A DNA stretch of 64,000 bases. Origin: JAWKSY01 sp041402125. GTDB lineage: Bacteria; Planctomycetota; GCA-002687715; DRQF01. How positions within the stretch are numbered: position 1 is the first letter of the stretch; each line of letters starts with the position of its first letter. Both the position numbers and the translations under genes were made by a program. The notes beneath the pieces were generated by a model. That model saw only the letters and a list, made by a program, of their open reading frames with translations. It did not search any database and was not told where the DNA came from. Shown one piece after another: positions 10,262 through 18,245 of this stretch. The stretch lies in assembly GCA_041402125.1 (NCBI GenBank), contig JAWKSY010000004.1:62001-126000 (forward strand), in the 5' to 3' direction.

Positions 10262-13200
10262 CGCAGGTACCAGAAGTCCTTCGCGTTCATCAGGACGTGG
10301 CAGAGATCGGACCAACCGGCATCGCCTTCCGCGTCCAGCCAGCTCGCGACGCGCGCGCGCTCGGCCGGCGTCGGCGGGCGCGAGAAGGCCTCCCGCCACG
10401 CCCGTTCCGTGCGCTCCGCCTCGGGGATCGACTCGAGGCGCTCCGACCAGCGGCGCGCCTCCGCGACGACGAAGGGGTCGTTCAGGAGCGCGAGCGCCTG
10501 GGCCGGCACGTTGGATGCGCTGCGTCGCCCCTTGGCCTCCGAGGGCGGCGGGCGGTCGAAGACGGAGAGGAAGGGCACGGGGAAGTTCCGTCGCACCGAC
10601 AGGTAGAGGCTGCGGCGCCCCTCGCCGTCGAGCGGCCCGCTCCGCGCGGGACGGCCGCGGCCCTGCATGAAGTCGGTGAGGTGGATCGGCACCGGATCGC
10701 CGCCGACGCTCCGATCGAGGCGTCCCGAGACGAGCAGGACGGCGTCGCGGATCTCCTCCGCGTCGAGCCGTCGCGGCGGGCGATGCCACCAGGTGGCGTT
10801 GGTCGGGTCGGCGGAGCGGGCGGCGGGATCGTCGAGATCGCCGCGGGCCCAGGCCTCGCTCGTGACGAGGAGCTTCAGAAGCGCCTTCACCGAGTAGCCG
10901 TCGTCGCGGAAGCGGCGCGCGAGGAGGTCGAGCAGCTCGGGGTTCTCGGGCGGGAGCCCGAGCGCGCCGAGGTTGTCGGAGGTCGGGACGAGCCCGCGTC
11001 CGAAGGCGGTCTGCCAGATCCGGTTGGCTCCCACGCGGGCGAAGAGCGGGTCCTCGTCGGAGACGAGCCGCCGCGCGAGGGCGAGCCGGCCGCTGCCCGC
11101 GCCCAGGTCGAGATCGCGCGGACCGTCGATCGCCTCCAGGAAGCGACGGACCGCCCGCTCGCCGGGCGCCTTGTAGCTGCCGCGGCGGGCGACGTGCTCG
11201 TCGATCCCGTTGCCGTCGAGGAGGCCGGGCGCGACCCGCGACCGGCGCCGGATCCGCGCCCGGAGACCGTCCCGTCCGGCGAGCGCGGTCGCGACCCGCT
11301 CGGTCTCCGCGGCGGTCGGGGCCCGACGCGGGAGGAAGCGGAGCGCCCAGTCGGTGCGGGCGAGATCCTCGGCCGCGGGGCGACCGCCGTCCGCGATCGC
11401 GGCGAGACCGCGACGCCAGCTCTCCTCCACCCGCTCCGCCGGCGCGAGATCCGACGCCGGAGCGGTCGGCGCTCCGGCGGACGCGACGATCCGCGACACG
11501 GCGAAGGTGGCGGAGTCGTCGTCGGGGCTGAACTCGAAGTGGACGCGGCGGCCGACGTAGCGCGAGAGGTCGTGGCGGACCCAGCGGAAGTCGGACGCGT
11601 CCTCCCAGCCGAGCCGGGTCTCGAGGTGCAGCGGCCCGTTGATCATCCGGTGCCCGTCGACGACCGCGAGGACGTGCCCCGCGCCGCGCACGCGGTAGTG
11701 CACGACGCCGGGCTCCGGGAGGACGACGGTGTCGGTGCGGACGGTGCGCCCGGCCTGGATCCAGCCGATGCCGGGCGCGGCCTGGAAGCCCGGCTCGAGC
11801 TCCAGGCCCCGGAAGTCCGGGTCGGTCCAGGCGCCGTCCTCGGTCGCGAGGCCGACCACCGCGCGTCCGGGATCCTCCCCGAACCGGAAGGCGCCGGCCG
11901 GGGTCGTCGCGAGGCCGAAGACGGGCCCGTTCGCGCGCAGCGGGACCTCGGGGCCGAAGGCAAGGATCGGCGTTCCGGGGGATCCGGCCTCGCCCGCGCG
12001 CCAGGGGTGTCCGGGGCCGGCGCGGAGGAGGACCTCCACCGCGGCGGCGACGGCATCCTCCTCGAGACCCGCCGCCCGGGCTCGCTCACGGGCCGCGCGG
12101 ACCCGGGCCGCGCGCTCCGCGCCGGGCGCCGAGGGCCGGTCGGTCTGCCGGACGCGATCGAGCACGATGTGCCCCCATCCGCCCCGGTGCTCGTCGCGCG
12201 CGACGATGCGGGCGCGCTTCCCGAGCCAGGGTCCGAGATCGAGGGAGCGGGGTTCGAGGCGATCCGCGTTGCGACCGGTGAAGCTCGCGACCCGCTCGCC
12301 CTCGACGAGGACGTCGACGCAGGTCCGATCGGCGTGAGCGCCGCCGGCGACGAGCAGGTCGAGGAAGGGCCTCTCGATGACGAAGTCCGGGCTGGTCAGC
12401 GTGCCGACGTGATCGTCGGCGCGCGGACTGTTCTCGCCCCCCCGGGTCTGATGGGAATCGGCGACGCCCGCGCCGTCGATCCCCGGGTATCGCCGGTGTC
12501 CGGCGCGCTCGTCCGCGCGCAGCGGGCGCGCGCCGAAGGCGGTTCCCGTCGCGGTCCAGCCGCCCCAGTCGTCCCCGTCGAAGTCCCCGACGACGAGGTC
12601 GGGGCGGGTGTCGCCGGGACTCGCGGTCGCGGCGAGGATCTCCTCGAGCGCGCGGGCGAAGCCCGCCCCGGCGTCGAGGATCCGCCGCGCCTCGACGGCC
12701 GCGAGCGCCGCTCCCTCGCGGTCGCGCCACGCCGCGAGATCCCGGGCGACCTCCGCGTTCGCGACGCGACCGTCGACGCGGTACTGCGTGTAGCTCGAGC
12801 TGACGAGGAAGCCCTGGAGGGCGTAGTAATCGCGCGCCGAGATCGCGTCGAACTTGTGGTCGTGACAGCGCGCGCAGGCGACCGTCATCCCCAGGAAGGT
12901 CTTCCCGAAGGCGTCGATGCGGTTCGCGAGGCGGTCGTACTGGTCCTGACGCGGATCGACGGGCGCGTGGGGTTCCTCGGTGAAGAGCCAGAAGGCCGTC
13001 CCCTGCACGGACTCGTCGGCGCCGGTCGCGGGATCGAGACGCGGTTCGGGGAGGAGATCGCCGGCGACGTGTTCGACCGCGAGGCGGTCGTAGGGGAGGT
13101 CGGCGGAAAAGGCGCGCGCGAGGTAGTCGCGGTAGTGGTGCGCGTTCGGGAGCGGGAAGTCGTACTCGAAGCCGCGAGTCTCCGCGTAGCCCGCGAGGTC

Positions 13201-13920
13201 GAGCCAGCGACGCGCCATGTGTTCGCCGTAGTGCGGCGAGTCCAGGAGGCGGTCGACGAGGCGCGCGAAGGCGTCGGGCTCGTGGTCGGAGAGGAACGCG
13301 TCGAGCTCGTCCACCGTCGGGGGGAGCCCGGTGAGAGTGACGTGCAGACGGCGGCAGAGGGTCGCCCGGTCGGCACGCGGCGCCGTCGCGATCCCGAGCG
13401 CGCGACGCGCCTCGTCGAGGAGGGCGTCGACGGGATGAGCATTCGGGGGGAGCGGAGGCGTCTCCGCGAGTTCCCGCCAGGCCCAGTGCTCGCGCCGGCG
13501 AGCCTCGAGATCGAAGACCTCGCCGTCGGCGGCGGCGGCGCCGTCCGGCGCCGCGGCGGGCAGGATCGCTCCGTCCCGGACCCAGGCCTCGACGCGCGTG
13601 ATCAGCTCGGGCGGAAGCTTGCCGCGGGGCGGCATGCGGAGGTCGGGCTCGTGGTAGCGGAGCGCCAGGACCAGGAGGCTCCGGTCGGGGTCGCCCGGCA
13701 CGAGCGCCGCGCCGCGGAGCCCGCCGCGGCGGAGCCCGGACGCGTGCGCGAGATCGAGACCCGACTCGGGATCGTTCGCGTCGTGACACGCGACGCAGTG
13801 CTCGGAGAGGATGGGGCGGATCTCCTCCTCGAAGCGCCGATCGCCGACCTCCTGCGCCGCGGCCCGGGCGGCGACGAGACCGAGGAGGACGAGCGCGAGG
13901 CGGAGCGGGCGGGGGCTCAT
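10258..13920 (-). CDS. Cytochrome c / DUF1549 / DUF1553 protein (PSD1 type)
   Basis: This is a 1,220-residue exported protein with a signal peptide (1-22). A haem-binding CVACH lies at residues 42-46, the planctomycete cytochrome c (PSCyt1) signature. DUF1549 follows: LTGLPPTVDELDAFL, SPHYGEHMARRWLDLAGYAE and a second CARCH(DHKFD) motif, so a second haem is possible. A long beta-rich insert holds segments that look like carbohydrate-binding or LamG-type sandwiches (for example WVRHDLSRYVGRRVHFEFSPDD). The C-terminal DUF1553 has NRIWQTAFGRGLVPTSDNLG and LLKLLVTSEAW. It overlaps the upstream DUF4345 gene and the downstream DUF1501 gene by 4 nt on each side (ATGA), so the three are translationally coupled. 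The family is thought to act in periplasmic polymer oxidation with its DUF1501 partner. Confidence 0.9.
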   Translation of the reverse strand: MSPRPLRLALVLLGLVAARAAAQEVGDRRFEEEIRPILSEHCVACHDANDPESGLDLAHASGLRRGGLRGAALVPGDPDRSLLVLALRYHEPDLRMPPRGKLPPELITRVEAWVRDGAILPAAAPDGAAAADGEVFDLEARRREHWAWRELAETPPLPPNAHPVDALLDEARRALGIATAPRADRATLCRRLHVTLTGLPPTVDELDAFLSDHEPDAFARLVDRLLDSPHYGEHMARRWLDLAGYAETRGFEYDFPLPNAHHYRDYLARAFSADLPYDRLAVEHVAGDLLPEPRLDPATGADESVQGTAFWLFTEEPHAPVDPRQDQYDRLANRIDAFGKTFLGMTVACARCHDHKFDAISARDYYALQGFLVSSSYTQYRVDGRVANAEVARDLAAWRDREGAALAAVEARRILDAGAGFARALEEILAATASPGDTRPDLVVGDFDGDDWGGWTATGTAFGARPLRADERAGHRRYPGIDGAGVADSHQTRGGENSPRADDHVGTLTSPDFVIERPFLDLLVAGGAHADRTCVDVLVEGERVASFTGRNADRLEPRSLDLGPWLGKRARIVARDEHRGGWGHIVLDRVRQTDRPSAPGAERAARVRAARERARAAGLEEDAVAAAVEVLLRAGPGHPWRAGEAGSPGTPILAFGPEVPLRANGPVFGLATTPAGAFRFGEDPGRAVVGLATEDGAWTDPDFRGLELEPGFQAAPGIGWIQAGRTVRTDTVVLPEPGVVHYRVRGAGHVLAVVDGHRMINGPLHLETRLGWEDASDFRWVRHDLSRYVGRRVHFEFSPDDDSATFAVSRIVASAGAPTAPASDLAPAERVEESWRRGLAAIADGGRPAAEDLARTDWALRFLPRRAPTAAETERVATALAGRDGLRARIRRRSRVAPGLLDGNGIDEHVARRGSYKAPGERAVRRFLEAIDGPRDLDLGAGSGRLALARRLVSDEDPLFARVGANRIWQTAFGRGLVPTSDNLGALGLPPENPELLDLLARRFRDDGYSVKALLKLLVTSEAWARGDLDDPAARSADPTNATWWHRPPRRLDAEEIRDAVLLVSGRLDRSVGGDPVPIHLTDFMQGRGRPARSGPLDGEGRRSLYLSVRRNFPVPFLSVFDRPPPSEAKGRRSASNVPAQALALLNDPFVVAEARRWSERLESIPEAERTERAWREAFSRPPTPAERARVASWLDAEGDAGWSDLCHVLMNAKDFWYLR

Positions 13921-14303
13921 CGCGCGGCGTGGATCCGGCGGGACCCCTCGAAGGTCGCCGCGGCCGCGGCGCCCTCGAAGATCAGGCCGAGGACGGTCTG
14001 CGGGTCGGACCCGTCGAGCGCCAGCGAGAGGATCCGGCCGCAGGCCAGGCCGGCGAAGATGAAGCAGAGGGTCTGCAACCAGGCGCGACCCTCGGGCCGG
14101 AAGGGCGAGAGGACGAGCAGCGCGCCGACGGCGGCGACGAGCCCGGTGTAGACCGCCCGGAACTCGCCGTAGCCGCCCCGGGTGATCATCGCGAAACCGG
14201 TGAGCTTCGCGGTCCCCGTGAGGTCCCAGACCGAGAAGAAGGCGAAGGCGAGATTCGACAGCCCGAAGAGCACGAGCAGGATGGTGAGGGTCTGGCGGAT
14301 CAC
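13917..14303 (-). CDS. DUF4345-like four-helix membrane protein
   Basis: This small membrane protein of 128 residues begins at GTG 14303, preceded by a GGAG about 7 nt upstream. It has four hydrophobic segments: about 5-25, 48-66, 77-95 and 100-118. GEFRAVYTGL and CGRILSLALDG match the DUF4345 pattern as I remember it. The stop overlaps the start of the cytochrome-DUF1549-DUF1553 gene (ATGA), making this the first gene of a coupled three-gene operon. Its function is unknown; the context suggests a membrane partner or unrelated passenger of the PSD1 system. Confidence 0.65.
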   Translation of the reverse strand: MIRQTLTILLVLFGLSNLAFAFFSVWDLTGTAKLTGFAMITRGGYGEFRAVYTGLVAAVGALLVLSPFRPEGRAWLQTLCFIFAGLACGRILSLALDGSDPQTVLGLIFEGAAAAATFEGSRRIHAAR

Positions 14304-14432
14304 GGGGCGCTCCGGGGAGGGGTTCGAAGGAGCATCATACGGTCCCCCGGTCCGCCCGGCTCCCCCGGAAGCGGGCCAGTCGACCCCCGGCCTGTTAAAA
14401 CACGCGCTCCCGCCCCGACGCGAGGTCGAGCC

Positions 14433-16507
14433 ATGAAGCGACTCCCGATCCTGATCCTGGTCCCGCTCCTCGCGGCGTCCTTCCTGCGCGCCCAGACCCC
14501 CGCGCCGCCGCCCGAGGACCTCGTCGCCGCGGTCTCGCCGAAGGCGCTGCGGAGCTTCCACGAGCTCGCGGCGGGTCGCGTCCACCGCGCCGGGACTCCG
14601 GCCGATCTCGAGCACTGCGAGGCGCTCGCCGCGGCCTTCCGGAAGATGGGCTACGAGGTCGAACTTCACGAGATCCACCCCTATCTCCCCTCCCCCGTCC
14701 GCGCGGAGCTCGAGATCGTCGCGCCCGAGCGCCTCCGCCTGCCGGTGAAGGAGCGCGTCCTCGACGACGATCCCTGGTCGGCCGACGAGGAGATCGAGTT
14801 CGGGTGGAACGCCTACGCGGCGAGCGGCGAGGTCACGGCCGAGGTCGTCTACGCGAACTTCGGCCGCGACGTGGACTTCGCCCGGCTGCGCGAGCTGGGC
14901 GTGGACTGCCGGGGGAAGATCGTCCTCGCGCGCTACGGCGGGAACTATCGCGGCTACAAGGCGAAGTTCGCCGAGGAGGCGGGCGCGGCGGGCCTGGTGA
15001 TCTTCAGCGACCCGGCCGACGCGGGGTACGGTCGCGGCCTGAGCTGGCCGGAGGGCGGCTGGGCGAACGACTCCTCGATCCAGCGCGGCTCGATCCTGAC
15101 GCTGCCGTGGGCCGGTGATCCGCTGACGCCGGGCGTCTGCGCGACGGCCGACGCCGAGCGCCTGGATCCCGCCGCGATCGCGCTGCCCCGGATCCCCGTC
15201 CAGCCGATCGGCTGGGCCGCGGCCCAGGAGATCCTGGGCCGCATGCGCGGCCGCGAGGCGCCGGGCGACTGGCAGGGACGCCTTCCCTTCCGCTACCGCC
15301 TCGTCGGCGGCTCCGATCTCCGGGTGCGCGTGCTCGTCGAGCAGAAGCGTTCCCTCGCGAAGACCTTCAACATCGTCGCCACGCTGCCGGGCCGCGAGTC
15401 CCCCGACGACTACGTCGTCTTCGGCTCCCACCACGACGCCTGGACCTTCGGCGCCGCCGATCCCTGCGCGGGCGTGATCACCGTCCTCGAGGCCGCGCGC
15501 GTCCTCGCCGAGCGGGCGTTCGCGATCGAGAAGCCCTGGCGCCCGCGGCGCGGGATCCGCTTCGCGCTCTGGGGAGCCGAGGAGCAGGGCATCATCGGTT
15601 CGACCGAGTGGGTCGAGAGCCGGCCGGCCGAGATCGCGGCGCACGCCATCGCCTACGTCAACCTCGACATGGCCGCGATGGGACTCCAGCTCTCCGCGTC
15701 CGCCTCGCCCTCGCTCGAGCCCTCGCCCTCGCCGCCGCGGCGAGGGTCCTCGATCCGCGCGACGAGCGTCGCAGCGCCCTCGACGTCTGGCGTGACCGCG
15801 GCACCTTCCGACGACGCCCGCTGCCCGCGATGGGCACGCTCGGCGGCGGCTCGGATCACGTCGCCTTCCTCGCCCTCGCCGGCGTCGCGTGCGCGGGCCT
15901 GTCGGCGCACGGCTCGGCCGGCACCTCCTACCACACCGCCTACGACGATCTCGCCTGGTATCGCCGCGTCGTGGGCGACGACTACGCGTCCGCCCGCCTC
16001 GTCACGCAGATGGTGCTGTCCCTCGCCTGGGAGCTCGCCGAGGGCGAGCGTCTGCCGCTCGCCCCCTCGCGCGCCGCCGCGGGATTCCTCCGTCACCTCG
16101 GCGAGGTGACGGCGATGGCTCGCGCCTCCGGCCGGACGGTCTCCGCCGAAACGGGCGCGCTCCTCGGCGGGCTGGCGGACCGGGCGCGGACGCTCGAGGC
16201 GAAGCTGCGCGAACGCGAGGCCGCGAGCACGCTCTCGGGCCGGGCTCGCGACCGCGTCCTCATCGCGCTCGATCGCGTCTGGATCGACGAGGACGGCCTC
16301 CCCGGTCGGACCTGGTACCGGAATCTCTACGCCGCCCCCGACGAGAACTCGGGCTACGCCGCCTGGATGCTCCCCGGCCTCCGTCGGGCCGTCGAGCTCG
16401 GTGACGAGAACGCGATGCGCGCCGAGGCGAGGCGCCTCGCCGCCGCCCTGGATCGGCTCGATCGCCTGAGCGCCCCCCTGTCCGCCCCCGAGGAGAACGC
16501 CCGATGA
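14433..16507 (+). CDS. Secreted M28-family zinc peptidase (frameshifted)
   Basis: This is a glutamate-carboxypeptidase-II-like M28 metallopeptidase of about 691 residues after one frame correction, with a signal peptide (1-20). A PA domain insert is visible around ARYGGNYRGYKAKFAEEAG. Zinc-site residues are present: GSHHDAWTFGAADPCAG (His/Asp ligands), LWGAEEQGIIGSTEW (catalytic and ligand Glu), AYVNLDMA, and SAGTSYHTAYDDL (last His). The final 130 residues are helical, as in the family's dimerisation domain. The frame breaks at about 15717-15722, after SASASPSLE: the continuing LALAAAARVLDP lies in another frame, as if one G were missing. The stop overlaps the lgt start (ATGA). Confidence 0.85.
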
Positions 16508-17304
16508 CCTTCCTGGCCGCCTTCGAGTGGGACTGCGACCCGCAGATCTTCAAGATCGGCGTGGTCGCGCTGCGCTGGTACGGGCTGCTCTTCGCGACCG
16601 CCTTCGTCCTCGGCTTCTTCCTCATGCGCGGGATCTACCGCCGCGAGGGGAAGAAGGAGAGCGATCTCGACTCGCTGCTCACCTGGATGGTCGTCGCGAC
16701 GATCATCGGCGCGCGGCTCGGCCACTGCCTCTTCTACGAGCCCGCCTACTACCTCTCGCACCCCGAGAAGATCATCGCGGTCTGGGAAGGCGGTCTCGCG
16801 AGCCACGGCGGCGCGATCGGCATCCTGATCGCGCTCTGGCTCTACACGCGGACGCGACCGGACCAGCCCTACCTCTGGCTCCTCGATCGCATCGTCCTGC
16901 CGACGGCTCTCGCCGGCTGCTTCATCCGGCTCGGCAACTTCTTCAACTCCGAGATCGTCGGCGTGCACACCGACCGCTCCTGGGGCGTGATCTTCCGCCG
17001 GCTGCACGACCCGGAGCCGCGTCACCCGGCGCAGCTCTACGAGTCGGTCTGCTACCTCCTCGTCTTCTTCCTCCTCTGGGCGATCTACCGGAGCCGCGGG
17101 GCCGCCACGCCGCGCGGCCGCCTGCTCGGCCTCTTCCTGGTGCTGGTCTTCGGGGCGCGCTTCGCGATCGAGTTCGTGAAGAAGCGGCAGGCGGCCTGGG
17201 GCGAGGATCTCCCGCTGAGCGTGGGACAGCTCCTGAGCATCCCGGTCTTCGCCCTCGGGGTCTACATCCTCGCCCGCTCCCGCGCCCCCGAGGCGACGAC
17301 GTGA
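16504..17304 (+). CDS. lgt: Prolipoprotein diacylglyceryl transferase
   Basis: Lgt transfers a diacylglyceryl group from phosphatidylglycerol to the lipobox cysteine of prolipoproteins in the inner membrane. The 266-residue protein has about seven hydrophobic helices. Hallmarks are RWYGLLFATAFVLGF near the N-terminus, GARLGHCLFYEPAYYLSHPEKI, the GGLASHGGAIGIL loop, the signature GCFIRLGNFFNSEIVG, and RHPAQLYESVCYLL. The length is normal for the family. It starts inside the stop of the M28 peptidase gene (ATGA), so translation of the two is likely coupled. It is an essential-type housekeeping gene in most Gram-negative bacteria. Confidence 0.95.
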   Translation: MTFLAAFEWDCDPQIFKIGVVALRWYGLLFATAFVLGFFLMRGIYRREGKKESDLDSLLTWMVVATIIGARLGHCLFYEPAYYLSHPEKIIAVWEGGLASHGGAIGILIALWLYTRTRPDQPYLWLLDRIVLPTALAGCFIRLGNFFNSEIVGVHTDRSWGVIFRRLHDPEPRHPAQLYESVCYLLVFFLLWAIYRSRGAATPRGRLLGLFLVLVFGARFAIEFVKKRQAAWGEDLPLSVGQLLSIPVFALGVYILARSRAPEATT

Positions 17305-17329
17305 GCGCGGACCGGACCGGAGTCCGTCG

Positions 17330-18244
17330 ATGAAGTTCGTGACCTTCCGCCGCGCCGGCGACCGCCGCGGTCGCTTCGGCGCCCTCGTCGAGGGCGGTCG
17401 CCGCATCCTCGACTTCTCGCATCCGGCCGGCGACATCCCCGCCCCGGCGCGCGATCTCGACTGGTTCGACCTCGCCGGCCCCTACTTCCAGTCGGCTTCC
17501 GCCCTCCTCGCCTCCGCGCTCGCCGACGATGAGACCTTCTCCGAGCTCGACCGCCGGGGCGCGATCGTCGACGAGCGTCAGGCCGATCTCCTCGCGCCGG
17601 TGCCCCGTCCCGGCAAGATCGTCGCGGTCGGCCTCAACTACCGCGACCACGCCGAGGAGACGGGGCGTCCGGTCCCGAACCGCCCCGTGCTCTTCTCGAA
17701 GTATCCGAGCTGCGTCGTCCCCAGCGGGCATCCGATCGAGATCCCGGCCGACTGCGAGCGCCCCGACTACGAGGCCGAGCTCGCGGTGGTGATCGGCCGC
17801 CGCGGGCGCGCGATCCGGACCGAGGACGCCCTCGACCATGTCCTCGGCTACACGATGATGAACGACGTCACGGCGCGCGACTTCCAGGCCGCCGACGGCC
17901 AGTTCCAGCGCGGGAAGTCCTGCGACACCTTCGCGCCCATGGGGCCCTACATCGCGACGACCGAGACCGTGCGCGATCCGCAGCGGCTCGCGATCCGGCT
18001 GCGCCTCAACGGTCGCGTCATGCAGGACGCGAACACCTCGGGCATGGTCTTCGGCGTTCGCGAGCTGATCGCCTTCATCTCGCGGTACGCCACCCTCGAA
18101 CCGGGCGACGTCATCGCGACCGGAACGCCGGCCGGCGTGGGCGTGGCCCGGACGCCGCCGGTCTTCCTCGCCGACGGGGACCACGTCGAGGTCGAGATCG
18201 AGTCGCTGGGCGTGCTGCGGAACCCCGTCGTCCGCGCCGACTGA
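17330..18244 (+). CDS. Fumarylacetoacetate hydrolase (FAH) family protein
   Basis: This 304-residue FAH-superfamily protein cleaves or isomerises 2-oxo/acylpyruvate-type compounds in known members. After an N-terminal cap domain, the catalytic domain has KIVAVGLNYRDHAEETG, the metal-binding glutamates in DYEAELAVVIGRRGR, GYTMMNDVTARDFQ, KSCDTFAPMGPYI and the closing GDVIATGTPAGVGVAR. These match the acylpyruvase / 2-hydroxyhepta-2,4-diene-1,7-dioate isomerase-like group. The substrate cannot be assigned from sequence alone. It follows lgt on the same strand with 25 nt between and may share its transcript; it ends just before the convergent glycosyltransferase gene. Confidence 0.9.
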   Translation: MKFVTFRRAGDRRGRFGALVEGGRRILDFSHPAGDIPAPARDLDWFDLAGPYFQSASALLASALADDETFSELDRRGAIVDERQADLLAPVPRPGKIVAVGLNYRDHAEETGRPVPNRPVLFSKYPSCVVPSGHPIEIPADCERPDYEAELAVVIGRRGRAIRTEDALDHVLGYTMMNDVTARDFQAADGQFQRGKSCDTFAPMGPYIATTETVRDPQRLAIRLRLNGRVMQDANTSGMVFGVRELIAFISRYATLEPGDVIATGTPAGVGVARTPPVFLADGDHVEVEIESLGVLRNPVVRAD

Positions 18245-18245
18245 C

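Noticed and set aside
9805..14151. Very long plus-strand open frame of 1,448 codons
   Set aside because: It is the antisense of the DUF1501 and DUF1549/DUF1553 genes, has biased charged composition without domains, and is typical of GC-rich shadows.
13917..15644. Minus-strand frame of 575 codons upstream of the DUF4345 gene
   Set aside because: Everything before GTG 14303 is antisense to the M28 peptidase; only the last 128 codons are protein-like.
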